From assembly GCF_035222485.1 (NCBI RefSeq), contig NC_085920.1, positions 3,596,001 to 3,660,000 on the forward strand: 64,000 nt of DNA, written 5' to 3'. Below, piece by piece: positions 21,839-32,280 of the stretch. Under the pieces are notes generated by a model that saw only the letters and a list, made by a program, of their open reading frames with translations, had not been told where the DNA came from and made no database searches. Both the position numbers and the translations under genes were made by a program. Origin of the DNA: Podospora pseudoanserina. Taxonomy: Eukaryota > Ascomycota > Sordariomycetes > Sordariales > Podosporaceae. Every line of letters begins with the position of its first letter. Positions within the stretch are counted from its first letter, which is position 1.

Positions 21839-23020
21839 ATGATGGCGGCGCCAATGCCAGGGCCGCTTTCCTTCAACCCCCAGATTCCCGTCACCCCTCC
21901 CCCGGACCACCACATGTTCATGAAAGGGCTCTTTCCACCAAACGCCTTTCAACAACCAGGGCATCACAACCACAACCACCAACATCACAGCCAACCACCA
22001 CAGCAATACCGCGGAATCGGTTTAGGATTACAACACCACGAGCCAACCCCATCACACTCCACAACCTCCGGCCCACACATCAAATCCGAAGCTGATCCCC
22101 CCAGTCTCACCTCCCCAAGACCATCCTCCCGATCAACAATGCGACCACCACCACCCCAATTGCGAGCCTCCCCAACATTCCCCCCTTCCTATCCCTCTTC
22201 CAAACCCCAACAACAACAACAACAACAACAACAACCAGGTTTCCCCCCCACCACAGTCGGAATCGACCCCGCCACAGCAGCCCAAGCGGCCGTCGACCCC
22301 CGCTACATAGCCATGGCCTCCCGCATAGCCTCGTACTATCAACAGCGCTGCCAAGCGGTAGCCAACTTCCAGCAGCAGCGCTGCCAGCAGTGGGCCGCTG
22401 CCCAGAGAGCAAAATGCCAGGAGATGACGCAGGCGGCGATGCTGGTCGTGGCGTGGTATATCAGGGACCGTATCAACAGGCGGCGAAAACGGCAGAAAAA
22501 GACCTTCAAGCGGGCGCTCAATAATAAAAACAGCGCCAAGAGTAAGGTGACAAAGGGGGAGACGGTGAGGAATTGGGTGATGGGTGTTCCTTTGGAGAAG
22601 GGGGATTTTGTGCCGGGGAGGGAGCTGCCTAAGGATGAACAAGAAAGAGATTTTGATATGGATAGGATGGGGGAGAGGGAGGAGGATAGGGATGGGAGGT
22701 TGTTTGAGGTGGCGGATGGGTTGATTAAGAGCCAACTGGCGAGGGTGGAGGTGCCGTTTTTGGGGTTGGTGGGGTTTGAGGAGAGTGAGAGTGAGGAGAG
22801 TGAGGGTGAGAGTGAGATGAGTTATGAGGAAGAGGAGTTGGAAGAGGGGGAGGAATATGAGGAGGAGGAGGAGGAGGAATATGAAGAGGAGGAAGAGCAT
22901 GTGGGGATGGAGAAGGGGAAGGAGGAGGAGAATACTATGGGGAGTTTGAGCAAGGATGCGCAGTTGGGGACGGTAGAGGGAACGGATAGGAGGAAGAGTA
23001 GGGATAGTAGTGTTTTATGA
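21839..23020 (+). CDS. Unrecognised low-complexity protein with Cys-spaced helix and acidic tail
   Basis: Intronless, 393 aa (a second ATG follows immediately). I do not recognise the family. Residues 1-150 are disordered, rich in Pro/His/Gln, with a poly-Gln run (CAA codons, about 22209-22233). The only ordered part is near 155-220, where three R/K-C-Q triplets are spaced by exactly 11 residues (YYQQRCQ, QQQRCQQW, QRAKCQEM). It continues into a hydrophobic patch (MLVVAWYI) and a very basic block (RDRINRRRKRQKKTFKRAL). The last third is acidic, with long Glu/Tyr repeats (EEEEEEEYEEEEE). The basic block could be a nuclear signal. Third-codon choice shifts from C-rich in the first half to G/T-rich in the second, a pattern also seen in other genes here. 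Confidence 0.75.
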   Translation: MMAAPMPGPLSFNPQIPVTPPPDHHMFMKGLFPPNAFQQPGHHNHNHQHHSQPPQQYRGIGLGLQHHEPTPSHSTTSGPHIKSEADPPSLTSPRPSSRSTMRPPPPQLRASPTFPPSYPSSKPQQQQQQQQQPGFPPTTVGIDPATAAQAAVDPRYIAMASRIASYYQQRCQAVANFQQQRCQQWAAAQRAKCQEMTQAAMLVVAWYIRDRINRRRKRQKKTFKRALNNKNSAKSKVTKGETVRNWVMGVPLEKGDFVPGRELPKDEQERDFDMDRMGEREEDRDGRLFEVADGLIKSQLARVEVPFLGLVGFEESESEESEGESEMSYEEEELEEGEEYEEEEEEEYEEEEEHVGMEKGKEEENTMGSLSKDAQLGTVEGTDRRKSRDSSVL

Positions 23021-24026
23021 TGAGGGTTATGAAATGGGTTATGAGGCGTTTGGGTATGTACACGCATGGAGGTTCATGGGCCGTATATAGGGTTTGGTAT
23101 TTTGTGTTTTTTTTATTTTTCATTTTATATTCTTGGGTGGGATTAGCCAGCGGTTGACGATGATGGGTTATGCATAGGATTTGAACTGGAATGTAGTATT
23201 TTTGAATAAATAGATAATACCGTATTGTGCCTAGACCTGTAGGACCATGGGTACACCATCCGGTGGCTTTGCTAGATCACTCTTGCCTTGGGTTTCATCT
23301 CCGTGCATTGTGTGACGAACAACTTATATCTAGCCTTGTGCACTGTGGCCTGTTGCCTACCTACGGCTTAAACGACTTGAATCAGCAGGTAGCTCGGGAC
23401 CGACTCGAGGCTGAATGACTAGTCCGTGGGATTTGATCTGATATTGATCAAAGACAGCAGGCAGACAGGCGGTAACACCCATTTTGGCAATTGCTCAGGG
23501 CCAGTTGAGAGAGAAGGTTGAGATAATCGACAGGGGCAGGCATCTTACCCCATGATCCCTTGGGTGGAACTGGTGAGACAGAGCGGTGGAGAGGCCGGTT
23601 CTTGATTGGTCGCCTAGCACGGCGGGGAACTGCGGGGAGCCGGGATGTGGTCTTGTTCTCGGTAACACACCCCTGTCATCCGCCCTGCCCGCCCTGGCAG
23701 CTTCCGCCATCACCAGGACGAAGCTGCATCCGTTGACCAACTACTTCCGTACACAGTAGTACCTGTCCTTGATTTACGCCCGTCACGGAGATTCACAGAC
23801 TTTGACTCTTTCTCTCTCTCCAAACCTGACCAGGCACCTGAACTTGAACCTTAACCTCCTCTCTCTACCTCCCAACCATCACAACAATATATATAAGTGC
23901 TGCAGACGCCCGGTGCCTCGACAGCTACAGCTTGATCATCCGCTCTCATAGCTCTTTGACTCTTCCTTTTCCTCACAACACCTGAGCTTCTTCTTATACA
24001 AAATTCCAACCCCTTCTTCGGTCACC
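23021..24026. promoter_or_regulatory. Promoter and leader of the alpha-mannosidase gene
   Basis: About 1 kb. A clear TATA element, TATATATAAG, lies at 23888-23897, about 130 bp before the start codon, preceded by a CT-rich stretch (23805-23880). The first 200 bp are 3' UTR of the upstream gene. No other gene is seen. Confidence 0.6.
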
Positions 24027-27000
24027 ATGGGCGGCGAAAACCACTGCGGGAATGGTCCTAGAAGTGACTATCCCATCCGGGCTCCCAAACCAGTCGGCCA
24101 GTACATCAGCCAAATCTACAAGTCTCGCATCGGCCAATTCTACGCCAGGGGCCAATATGCCAACGAAAACCTCCTTTCCATGATGAACGATGCCGTCGTC
24201 TACGGCGAGCCTCATGTCCAACTCTGGGTTTGGCACGCTCCTGGACAGACCAGGCCAACCTTCAAAGAGGCCGTCTCTCATGACTTTGAAAAGACCAAGG
24301 TCGGCGCCAGCTTTGGTCCATCCTGGACCACTCATTGGTTCAAGGTCAAAATCACAGTCCCGGACAATGTTCGCGATCAGGAGCTGGTCGAGTTTCACTG
24401 GGACGCCAACAACGAGGGTTTGATCTGGTCCGAGGACGGCGAGCCTCTCCAGGGCCTCACTGGCGGCGGCGAGAGAGTGGAGTGGGTTCTTCCCAAGCCC
24501 TTCCTTGATGGAAAAGAACACACCTTTTACGTCGAGATGGCTTGCAACGGCATGTTTGGCATCGGCCAGGGTGACCTCATCGCTGCTCCCGACCCGAACA
24601 GGTACTACACCGTCGAGAGAGCCAACATTGTGGCGGTCAACCCGGACGCTCGCGGCCTGCATATCGATACTTGGATCATTGGCGACGCCGCCAAAGAGTT
24701 CCCCTCGGACTCCCCTGAGCAGCATCATGCTCTGGATGTTTACAACAGGATTATCGAGGCCTTCGAGCCCGGCAACAAAGACTCGCTCAAGACGTGCCGG
24801 AAGATTGCTCAGGAGTACCTCGGCCCCGATGTCGACTCACACAAGGTGTACGAGAGTGACAAGAAGCCTCTTGTCTTTGGTATTGGCCACTGCCACATCG
24901 ACAGTTGCTGGCTCTGGCCATTTGATGAGACCAAGCGCAAGGTTGCCCGATCATGGTCCAACCAGTGCAATTTGATGGAGAGGTATCCCGAGCTCAACTT
25001 TGCCTGCTCCCAAGCCCAGCAGTACAAGTGGCTCAAGGAACTGTACCCCTATGTCTTTGAGCGTGTCAAGCAGAAGGTCAAGGATGGCCAGTTCCACCCC
25101 ATCGGCGGCAGCTGGGTTGAGCACGACACCAACCTGCCCAGCGGCGAGTCTCTTGTCCGTCAGTTCGTGTACGGCCAGCGCTTTTTCGAGGAAAACTTTG
25201 GGAAGCGCTGTCAGACCTTCTGGCTGCCCGACACCTTTGGATACTCCAGCCAGCTCCCTCAACTGTGTCGGCTGGCCGGCATGACGCGCTTCCTCACCCA
25301 GAAGCTCAGCTGGAACAACATCAACAAGTTCCCGCACACCACCTTCAACTGGGTTGCTCTAGATGGCTCACAGGTAATATGCCACATGCCGCCGGCTGAA
25401 ACATACACGGCGGAGGCCCACTTCGGCGATGTCAAGCGTAGCATGTCGCAGCACAAGTCTCTTGACCAGGACCCGACCTCGCTTCTTGTTTTTGGAAAGG
25501 GAGACGGTGGCGGCGGTCCTACCTGGCAGCATCTCGAGAAGCTACGCCGCGCTCGTGGTATCAGCGACACGGTAGGCCTTCTCCCTCGGGTGCACATGGG
25601 CAGCTCGGTCGATGACTTCTTCGATCACCTCGAAGCCAAGGGCGACAAGCTCGTGACGTGGTATGGCGAGCTGTACTTTGAATTGCACCGCGGAACATAC
25701 ACCACTCAGTCCAACAACAAGCGCAACAACCGCAGAGCCGAAGATGCGCTCCGTGCTGTCGAGCTGCTGGCTACCATTGCCTCGATCGAGGGACACTGCG
25801 CCTATCCCAAGAAGGAGATTGATGAGATGTGGGAGTCGGTTCTTCTTTGTCAGTTCCACGACTGCTTGCCCGGAAGCTCGATTGAGATGTGCTATCATGA
25901 TTCTGATAAGGTGAGGGATCTGAATTTGCATAGCGAGATGGTTGCTGACACGATGTGCAGATTTACAAGAAGGTTTTCGAGACCGCCGAGAAGATTCTCG
26001 GCGAGGCTACAGGCCTCCGTGAAGCCACCGCCGATACTGTCACGTCAAACACTGGTGTGGCGTTCACCTCGCTTCCGTGGTCGCGTCACGAGATAGTCGA
26101 GCTTGCCGATGGCGAACTTGCCGTCGCTTCCGGCCCAGGCCCCTTTATGAAACTTCGGCCTTTCTCCCTTAAGAGCGAGGAAACGCTGGTGACGCTCGAA
26201 CAGCCATCCCCGGATGTGTTTGTGCTCCAGAACACCCAGTTGAAGGTCAAGCTCGAGAGCGGCCTCATCACATCGCTCTACGACCTGAAGGCCAACCGAG
26301 AGATCATTCCCAAGGGACAGAAGGCCAACCGATACGTCATTTTTGACGACAAGCCTCTGTACTGGCAGGCTTGGGATGTCGAGGTGTTCCATCTCGACAG
26401 TCGCAAGGAGCTCTCGACCTCTGAGACCAAGGTTCATGAGCAGAAGAAGCACCGCGTCAGCGTCATTACCAAGACCAAGATCAGCGACAAGAGCTACATC
26501 GAGACGGTGATTAGTCTTTCGGCGTGCTCTCCCAGCCAACAGTCGTTCGTCGAGGTCAGCAGCAAGGTGGAGTGGCACGAGACGATGAAGTTTCTCAAGG
26601 TTGAGTTTCCCGTGGATATCCGCAACACGGAAGCGAGCTATGAAACCCAGTTTGGTATCGTGCGGAGGCCTACTCACTACAATACGAGTTGGGACATGGC
26701 CAAGTTTGAGGTTTGCTCGCATCGGTTTGCGGATTTGTCGGAGCATGGCTATGGTGTTTCTGTTTTGAACGACTGCAAGTATGGGTTTGCCACGAGCGGG
26801 AACCTGATGAGGCTGTCGCTGCTGAGGAGCTCCAAGGCGCCTGATGCGCATGCTGATATGGGAACTCATCACATCCGGTGGGGAATTTTGCCGCATCAGG
26901 GGGGGCTGAGCCATGTTACTGTGAGGAAGGGGTACGAGTTTAACAACCCGCTCAAGATTTTTGAGGTGGAGAGTCTGGGGGATGTGAAGAGTTGGTTGCG

Positions 27001-27292
27001 GACGAGGAGGGTGTGGTTGGACAGCGAGTCGGATGAGGGGTTGGTGCTGGACACGGTCAAAAGGGGGGCGGATGATGAGAAGACGGGGGAGGAGAATGTG
27101 ATTTTGAGAATGTATGACAGTCTTGGGGGGCTGGCGAGGGGTAGGGTGAAGAGTGTGTGGGGGATCAAGAGGGTGACCAAGGTGAATTTGCTGGAGGATG
27201 AGGTTGAGGAGGTGGAGGTGGATGGGGATGGGTTTGGTGTTGAGCTGAAGGCTTTTGAGGTGGCGACTTACAAGTTGGAGTTGGACCATTAA
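24027..27292 (+). CDS. AMS1: Alpha-mannosidase, GH38, Ams1 type
   Basis: Two exons, 24027-25910 and 25961-27292, 50-nt intron, 1071 aa; start in a strong CACC-ATGG context. Glycosyl hydrolase 38 N-terminal catalytic domain: zinc-site motif GHCHIDSCWLWPF (about 286-298), nucleophile Asp in FWLPDTFGYSSQLPQ (about 403), then the alpha-mannosidase middle domain and a long beta-rich C-terminal domain (RRPTHYNTSWDMAKFEV; HHIRWGILPHQGG). There is no signal peptide, as expected for Ams1, which folds in the cytosol and enters the vacuole by the selective-autophagy (Cvt) route. It trims mannose from free oligosaccharides. The last exon switches from C-ending to G-ending codons after about 26880. It is convergent with YDJ1. 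Confidence 0.96.
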
Positions 27293-28516
27293 GGAGACCG
27301 TCTTGTATGGTTGGGCGAGGTGATTTTTTTTGGACTGTTTTGTTTTGAGATTGTGCGAAGAGTGGTGTTATCGGGTTATGAGATTCGAGATTTTGATTTT
27401 AGGTCTCGAGAGTTTAATTGAAGAATGGTTATCACGCTTCAAGTTGCTTGAGGAGTGCCAGTGGCAGCAAAGTCTCAAGGAATCAATCACCATCAACCCC
27501 TTCCCTCCGAAAGTATGAGCTCAATACGCGACACACATCCCCCAATTTTCAGGGATGTGGCTACAAATCTCAGAGCAACTATCAATTGGGGACGCCCGAG
27601 AGGTGTAATTGGATTGAGCAGACATATCTTTGGAACAGCAAGCAGCATGCATGAGAGCAGCGATCCTGAATTCCATCACACTTCGTTGTCGACCTCACCG
27701 CACACGCAATTTTGCGAGAAAGGGATCGAGGTCTGTAAACCGTGGTCAAGCAAGTCACTCAAAGTCAAGCATCATCATCGCTTCCATAACAATCTCACAT
27801 TCCCTACTTCCTACTTCCTACCCCGCTCTCCCTCCTCCCCATCTATTGTATTCACCGATATCCCCTTTCTAAAACGCCAAAATTCAGAAATCAAACCCCC
27901 ATTTCAGCACCCCCCCTCGCCATTCCCACACCAAACAACAAACAAAACTCTTCTTCCTTCCCTCCCTCCCTTAACCCCCCCCCCCTTTTCACCCGGGAGT
28001 CGCTCCAAGATTCACCCCCTCCTCCCCCCCTCCATCCACCAAAGAAAACCTCAGAACATAAAAAGCGACACAAATAAACCAAGTAAAAAAAAAAAGACCC
28101 TCTTGTTTTAGGTATAACATCAACCAAACAAAGAGAGCCTTGCCCCCCATCCCATCCATCCCATGTCTTTCCAGCCCATGCAAATATTTATTTGTTTGAG
28201 AAAGAAGAAAGAAAAATAAAACATTCTTCTCATGCTCACCACCCTTCACACCGTCCATCGAAAAAAACCCCCTCTTCAAAAGGGGCTATATCATTAAGCA
28301 AGGAAAGAGACTCTTTTTTATGGTTTTTCTTTCTCTTTTTTTTTTTTTTTTTTTGGTTCCTGCAAAAATGTCCGCATCCAAGATGCAGTAATCAATAAAC
28401 TTGAGCTACTGCGGGTATGGATATATGTCTTGGTGTGTGTGACTTTTTTGCAGAAAAAAAAAAAAAAAAAAAAACCTCCAGTCTCCCCAAATCACATCAA
28501 CCTCCCCCGCTCCCCC
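27293..28516. other. Convergent intergenic region, AMS1 / YDJ1
   Basis: 1.2 kb with no supported gene. The second half is strongly C-rich on the plus strand (27830-28060), then holds a T19 tract (28336-28354) and an A21 tract (28454-28474) about 100 bp apart. Presumably 3' UTR and spacer. Confidence 0.55.
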
Positions 28517-29960
28517 TTACTGCGAAGCGCACTGTACGCGCTCGGCATGCGGGTGCCCATCATCCTCGTCCTCATCCATGGCAGTGGCCCCGCCAAAGCC
28601 ACCCTTGGAGCTGGCGTCCACATCCTCGATATCAGCCGGTTCCGTCATGGCATTAGCAGGGGGTGTGTTGATGATCTCTGGCGATGGGAGGCACTTCCGA
28701 AGGGCCTCAAAGGCGGCCTCGTCTTGAGTCCAGCCCTTCTCGGGGAATTTAACGCTGAATCGGATGTACATGTTGCCAAAGTCGTGGTGGCGGTATGATG
28801 GCATACCTTGCCCGCGGATCATCTTCACGGTGCCTTTAAATCGTGTTAGACAGACGTTCTTAACCAACAGACGCCAGTCAAAACTTACCAGGTGAGATAG
28901 CCTCGCCAGGCAGAATGTCAACACTCAACCACCTCTCATCAAGGTGCTCGATGTAAATTGTTCCACCAGCAAGAGCCGTTACGAGATCAATCTCGGCGTT
29001 GTAGAGCAGGTCGTCCTCCTTGCGCTCGAAGCGAGGGTGTGGTTTCTGCTCAATCTGGAAAACGACATCACCCGCAAGGATGCCTGGCGCTTGGTCACCC
29101 TCACCACGGAATTCCACCTTGGTACCGCTTCTCACGCCACGGTCAACGTGGACATGGAGAACCTTCCTGTCAACCACCGTCTTCTTGCCCATGCACCCTC
29201 TGCACCTGTCCTTCTCCTTGACAAGTTCACCCTCGCCGTTGCAGTCTGGGCAAACGGTCTGGAAGCGTTGGATCATGGGACCCATCTGGCGCATCATAGT
29301 CTTCATACCGTGACCGTCGCAAGTTGTGCACTTGCGAACGGCACCTTCCTTGCCCCCGCGACCCTCGCACTTGGGGCAGATGATGGAGCGCTGAAGGGCA
29401 AGCTTGGAGATCTTGCCGCGGTAAATGTCCTCGAGGGAGACGTTGTGAACGTGGTGGATGGTCTTGGCCTTGCTTGGCCCGCGATTCTGCGTGCCGCCGC
29501 CGAACATGCCACCAAGACCACCGCCGAAGCCGCCGGAACCAAAGAACTGGGCAAACAGATCCTCAGCAGCCATGCCGCCACCACCGCCGGCACCGCCCTC
29601 AAGACCAGCCTCGCCATACTGGTCGTAGATCTGGCGTTTTTGTGGGTCGGAAAGAATCTCGTAAGCATGTGAAACCTCCTTGAACTTGTGCTCGGCCTCC
29701 GGGTTGTTGGGGTTCTTGTCTAGACAACAAAGTCAGTCATGCTACAGCAACCTGCCACTGTACCAACAACAACTACATACCTGGGTGGAACTTGAGGGCG
29801 GAAATCTTGTACGCCTTCTTCAACTCCTGCTCCGTCGCATTTGGCGAGACCTGCAGCACCAATCATGTCAGAAACTCTACATGCTTTCCTCAAAAATCCG
29901 AGATGGCATTCTGGGATTCCTTACGCCAAGGATCTCGTAGTATTTCGCTTCCTTAACCAT
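28517..29960 (-). CDS. YDJ1: Class I (type A) DnaJ/Hsp40 co-chaperone Ydj1/Mas5
   Basis: Four exons: 29960-29925, 29850-29781, 29719-28889 and 28833-28517; 417 aa. The first two introns cut the J-domain and splicing restores [19 protein letters not shown] and the HPD motif (34-36). A Gly/Phe-rich region follows ([14 protein letters not shown]), then four CxxCxGxG zinc repeats ([32 protein letters not shown]; the last lacks the second Gly), the client-binding C-terminal domains and a Gly/Asp-rich linker. The chain ends CASQ, a farnesylation CaaX box identical to the one I recall for yeast Ydj1, so it is probably tethered to ER or mitochondrial surfaces. It stimulates the ATPase of cytosolic Hsp70. 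A consensus heat-shock element lies about 200 bp upstream. Confidence 0.97.
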
Positions 29961-30162
29961 GTTTGCGGTTGGATCTGATTGTATCGAAAAGGAAACAACA
30001 GCTTGCTGTCTCGATTCGGCGGATGACGCTTAGTAAAAAGGGTTTCTTCCGAGAAAGCTGAAATGGCCAATAAAGTTAGCAAAGATGTCGGGCACTTTTC
30101 CAAAAGATATGGCGCAACAGAGTAAAGTTAGGAAGAGCGAAGAAAGCCACAGGCCAGAGGTC

Positions 30163-30180
30163 TTCTTGAACTTTCTGGAG
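30163..30180. promoter_or_regulatory. Heat-shock element upstream of YDJ1
   Basis: Reads TTC-tt-GAA-ct-TTC-tg-GAG: four alternating 5-bp Hsf1 half-sites in perfect register, with one mismatch in the last unit. It lies 203 bp upstream of the YDJ1 start codon. Heat-inducible class A DnaJ genes in fungi are known Hsf1 targets; activity here is inferred from the match. Confidence 0.75.
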
Positions 30181-31681
30181 TGAAAAGCGGTGGGGGGATA
30201 GGTGGGCAACTGGCAAAGCCAACCGTTAAAAAAAAAAACAGGGCGCCCAGAGTATGTGTATGCCGTACCCCGAGGCTGTGTAAGCTTTCTGCTGGGCCGC
30301 TGGCAAGACCGGGCTTGGTGGCTGCCAGGAAAAACCGATAGAGTTGGATGTGTGTGTTGGAAGTGGAAAGAAGGAAAACCTACAGTCTGCTTTGGAATTT
30401 TGCGCTCGCCGATTTTGCGCAAATGCGTCAAACTCTCTTGAACTTCTTCTTCTCAAAGTTGCCCGATTTTGTTGTCGCAGCAAGCAAGAATTTGTCACTA
30501 TCGCCGGTGTAGGAAATAGCCGAGCCCTTCTGCTGAGTCGTCGGTTTGTTTGTTCGCCCGTTGACTTTCGTATCTTCTGGGGAAGAAAAGGGTTGGGGTG
30601 GGGTTGTTGTTTGCGTTGGACCTTTTTCGAGGCGCCAGTTGGTCAAGTAAGTTAAAAGAACTTCGTCCTTTAAGAAACTGATCGCAAGGAGAGGGGTCCT
30701 GTCCAAGGGGAATATGAGCAAGGGCAGATTGGGGTGGGAAAGAGGGCGGCAGAAGAGGCTGAAATTCTTCCCCCAAGCCCAGGTGTTGCCTTCCCTCCAC
30801 TCCCCTCCTGATGGAATTCCATCGAAGACTCTAGAGTGTGGCTGGTGCTGTTAGTGCAGTACTTTCCAGTAATACCCCCCCCTTGTCAGGTCCCAAAAGC
30901 CGCATGCATCATAGGCCCGTGCACTGCTTGAGCAGCGGCAACACTGACAGGTAAGGGGTACCCATCTATCTAATTCTGTAGAAATCCCAGTGCTGCGCCG
31001 ATGCGCATGGAAACCGAGCAATATCTATCTAGCGGGAGGCTTCTGCGTTCAGGAAGCCTGGTCACTCTTCAACCCCTCCAAACTGTGGCTTGAAAGGAAG
31101 AACCCAGGGTCTTCTGTCGTCACCCTCCCACACACCCTTCCCCCACCCAACCATCCGCCACACCACCCACAAGGGATCCTCCTCCGCATCGGCGCCGGCG
31201 AACGGGGGAATCTTTTTTTAAGTGAAGCGAAAGGGAAATCCCAGGGCAGCTGCAAAGTCCCAGAACACATGTGCGCGCACGTACTTTATCATGACATGAC
31301 ATAATCGTGAGAATTTCTACAGGTTTCCAGGGTTCTCTCACCAGGTAGTCTACAGGTTTGTAAGTGAACTCGGAACTGACCAGCAGGGAAATAGAGCGCT
31401 TACCTAGTTAGTGTACACTACCCTACATGCATCTTTTGGAATTCCCAATCACGGAATCTTACCGAAACTCACATGCATTGATCGCCCCCTCTCCGTTCTC
31501 AGGCGAAAAAAGGTAAAACCCACCTACCTCACTGACGGGTCGGAGAGCCATGGCAATAATGCTATTCGCCTGGCTATAGGGTGTCAGGCTGCATCACTTT
31601 CACGTAACAGGACACAAGAAGCGTGAGCATGAAGCATATTTGTCCACGGTTATTGATATTTATTATCACACTCGCCATATC

Positions 31682-31717
31682 ATCTCTCCCATCTCTCCCA
31701 TCTCTCCCATCTCTCCC
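31682..31717. repeat. 9-bp tandem repeat, unit ATCTCTCCC, four copies
   Basis: Four perfect copies head to tail, in the SNT2 3' flank. Outside any coding frame I can support. Confidence 0.85.
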
Positions 31718-32280
31718 TCCCCCTTAACCACACAACAGAACCGCCCAGTACCTATGCATACCTCCCTCCCCCAACCAGAGCAATATAATATTGAAAACAA
31801 CACCATTGACAAAACCCCCCTTCCATGCTTTGCTTTGTTGAAACCACCACCTCCCCCAATGTAGACCTGCCTGCCAATGCCCTATGCCACGATATACAAA
31901 AACACCCCCTTTGTCAAAAACACCCCTCTCCCCTTTTTATAAAACTCCCTCAAACACCACCAACCCTTATCCCCCCCCAAAATAACAAGACAAGAAAAAG
32001 GCCCATTCCAGACCCCACACCGCAGTTTTATATACCATTCACTCCAATCACGCTCAAACAAACAACAACCCAGAACATGTAAAAAGAAAATAAAAATAAA
32101 AACTCAATAAACGCTCTTTCTCGCTCTAACAAACCCTCAGAAGCCCTTTTTTCCCCCGCTACCCATTTCCTCTGAGTGTGTTCCCCCTCAAAATATACAC
32201 TATATATTACACTCCCCTGTCTACCCACTCCTTCTTCCTCCCCCCATAAAACCCCCTCCTCCTCGGCCACTAACCCCCCC

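Larger units (their letters stand above)
29961..32280. promoter_or_regulatory. YDJ1 upstream region and SNT2 3' flank
   Basis: 2.3 kb between two minus-strand genes. The part next to 29960 is the YDJ1 promoter with its heat-shock element. A 9-bp repeat lies at 31682-31717, and the last 600 bp (31650-32280) are A/C-rich on the plus strand and probably SNT2 3' UTR. No gene is supported. Confidence 0.5.

Noticed and set aside
22133-22900. 255-codon minus-strand frame opposite the 393-aa gene
   Set aside because: Low-complexity Leu/Pro/His translation of the antisense of Gln/Glu repeats; a shadow.
31404-31425. 12-bp palindrome TAGTGTACACTA at 31409-31420
   Set aside because: Palindromes of this size are expected several times in 64 kb by chance; no second copy or neighbouring motif.
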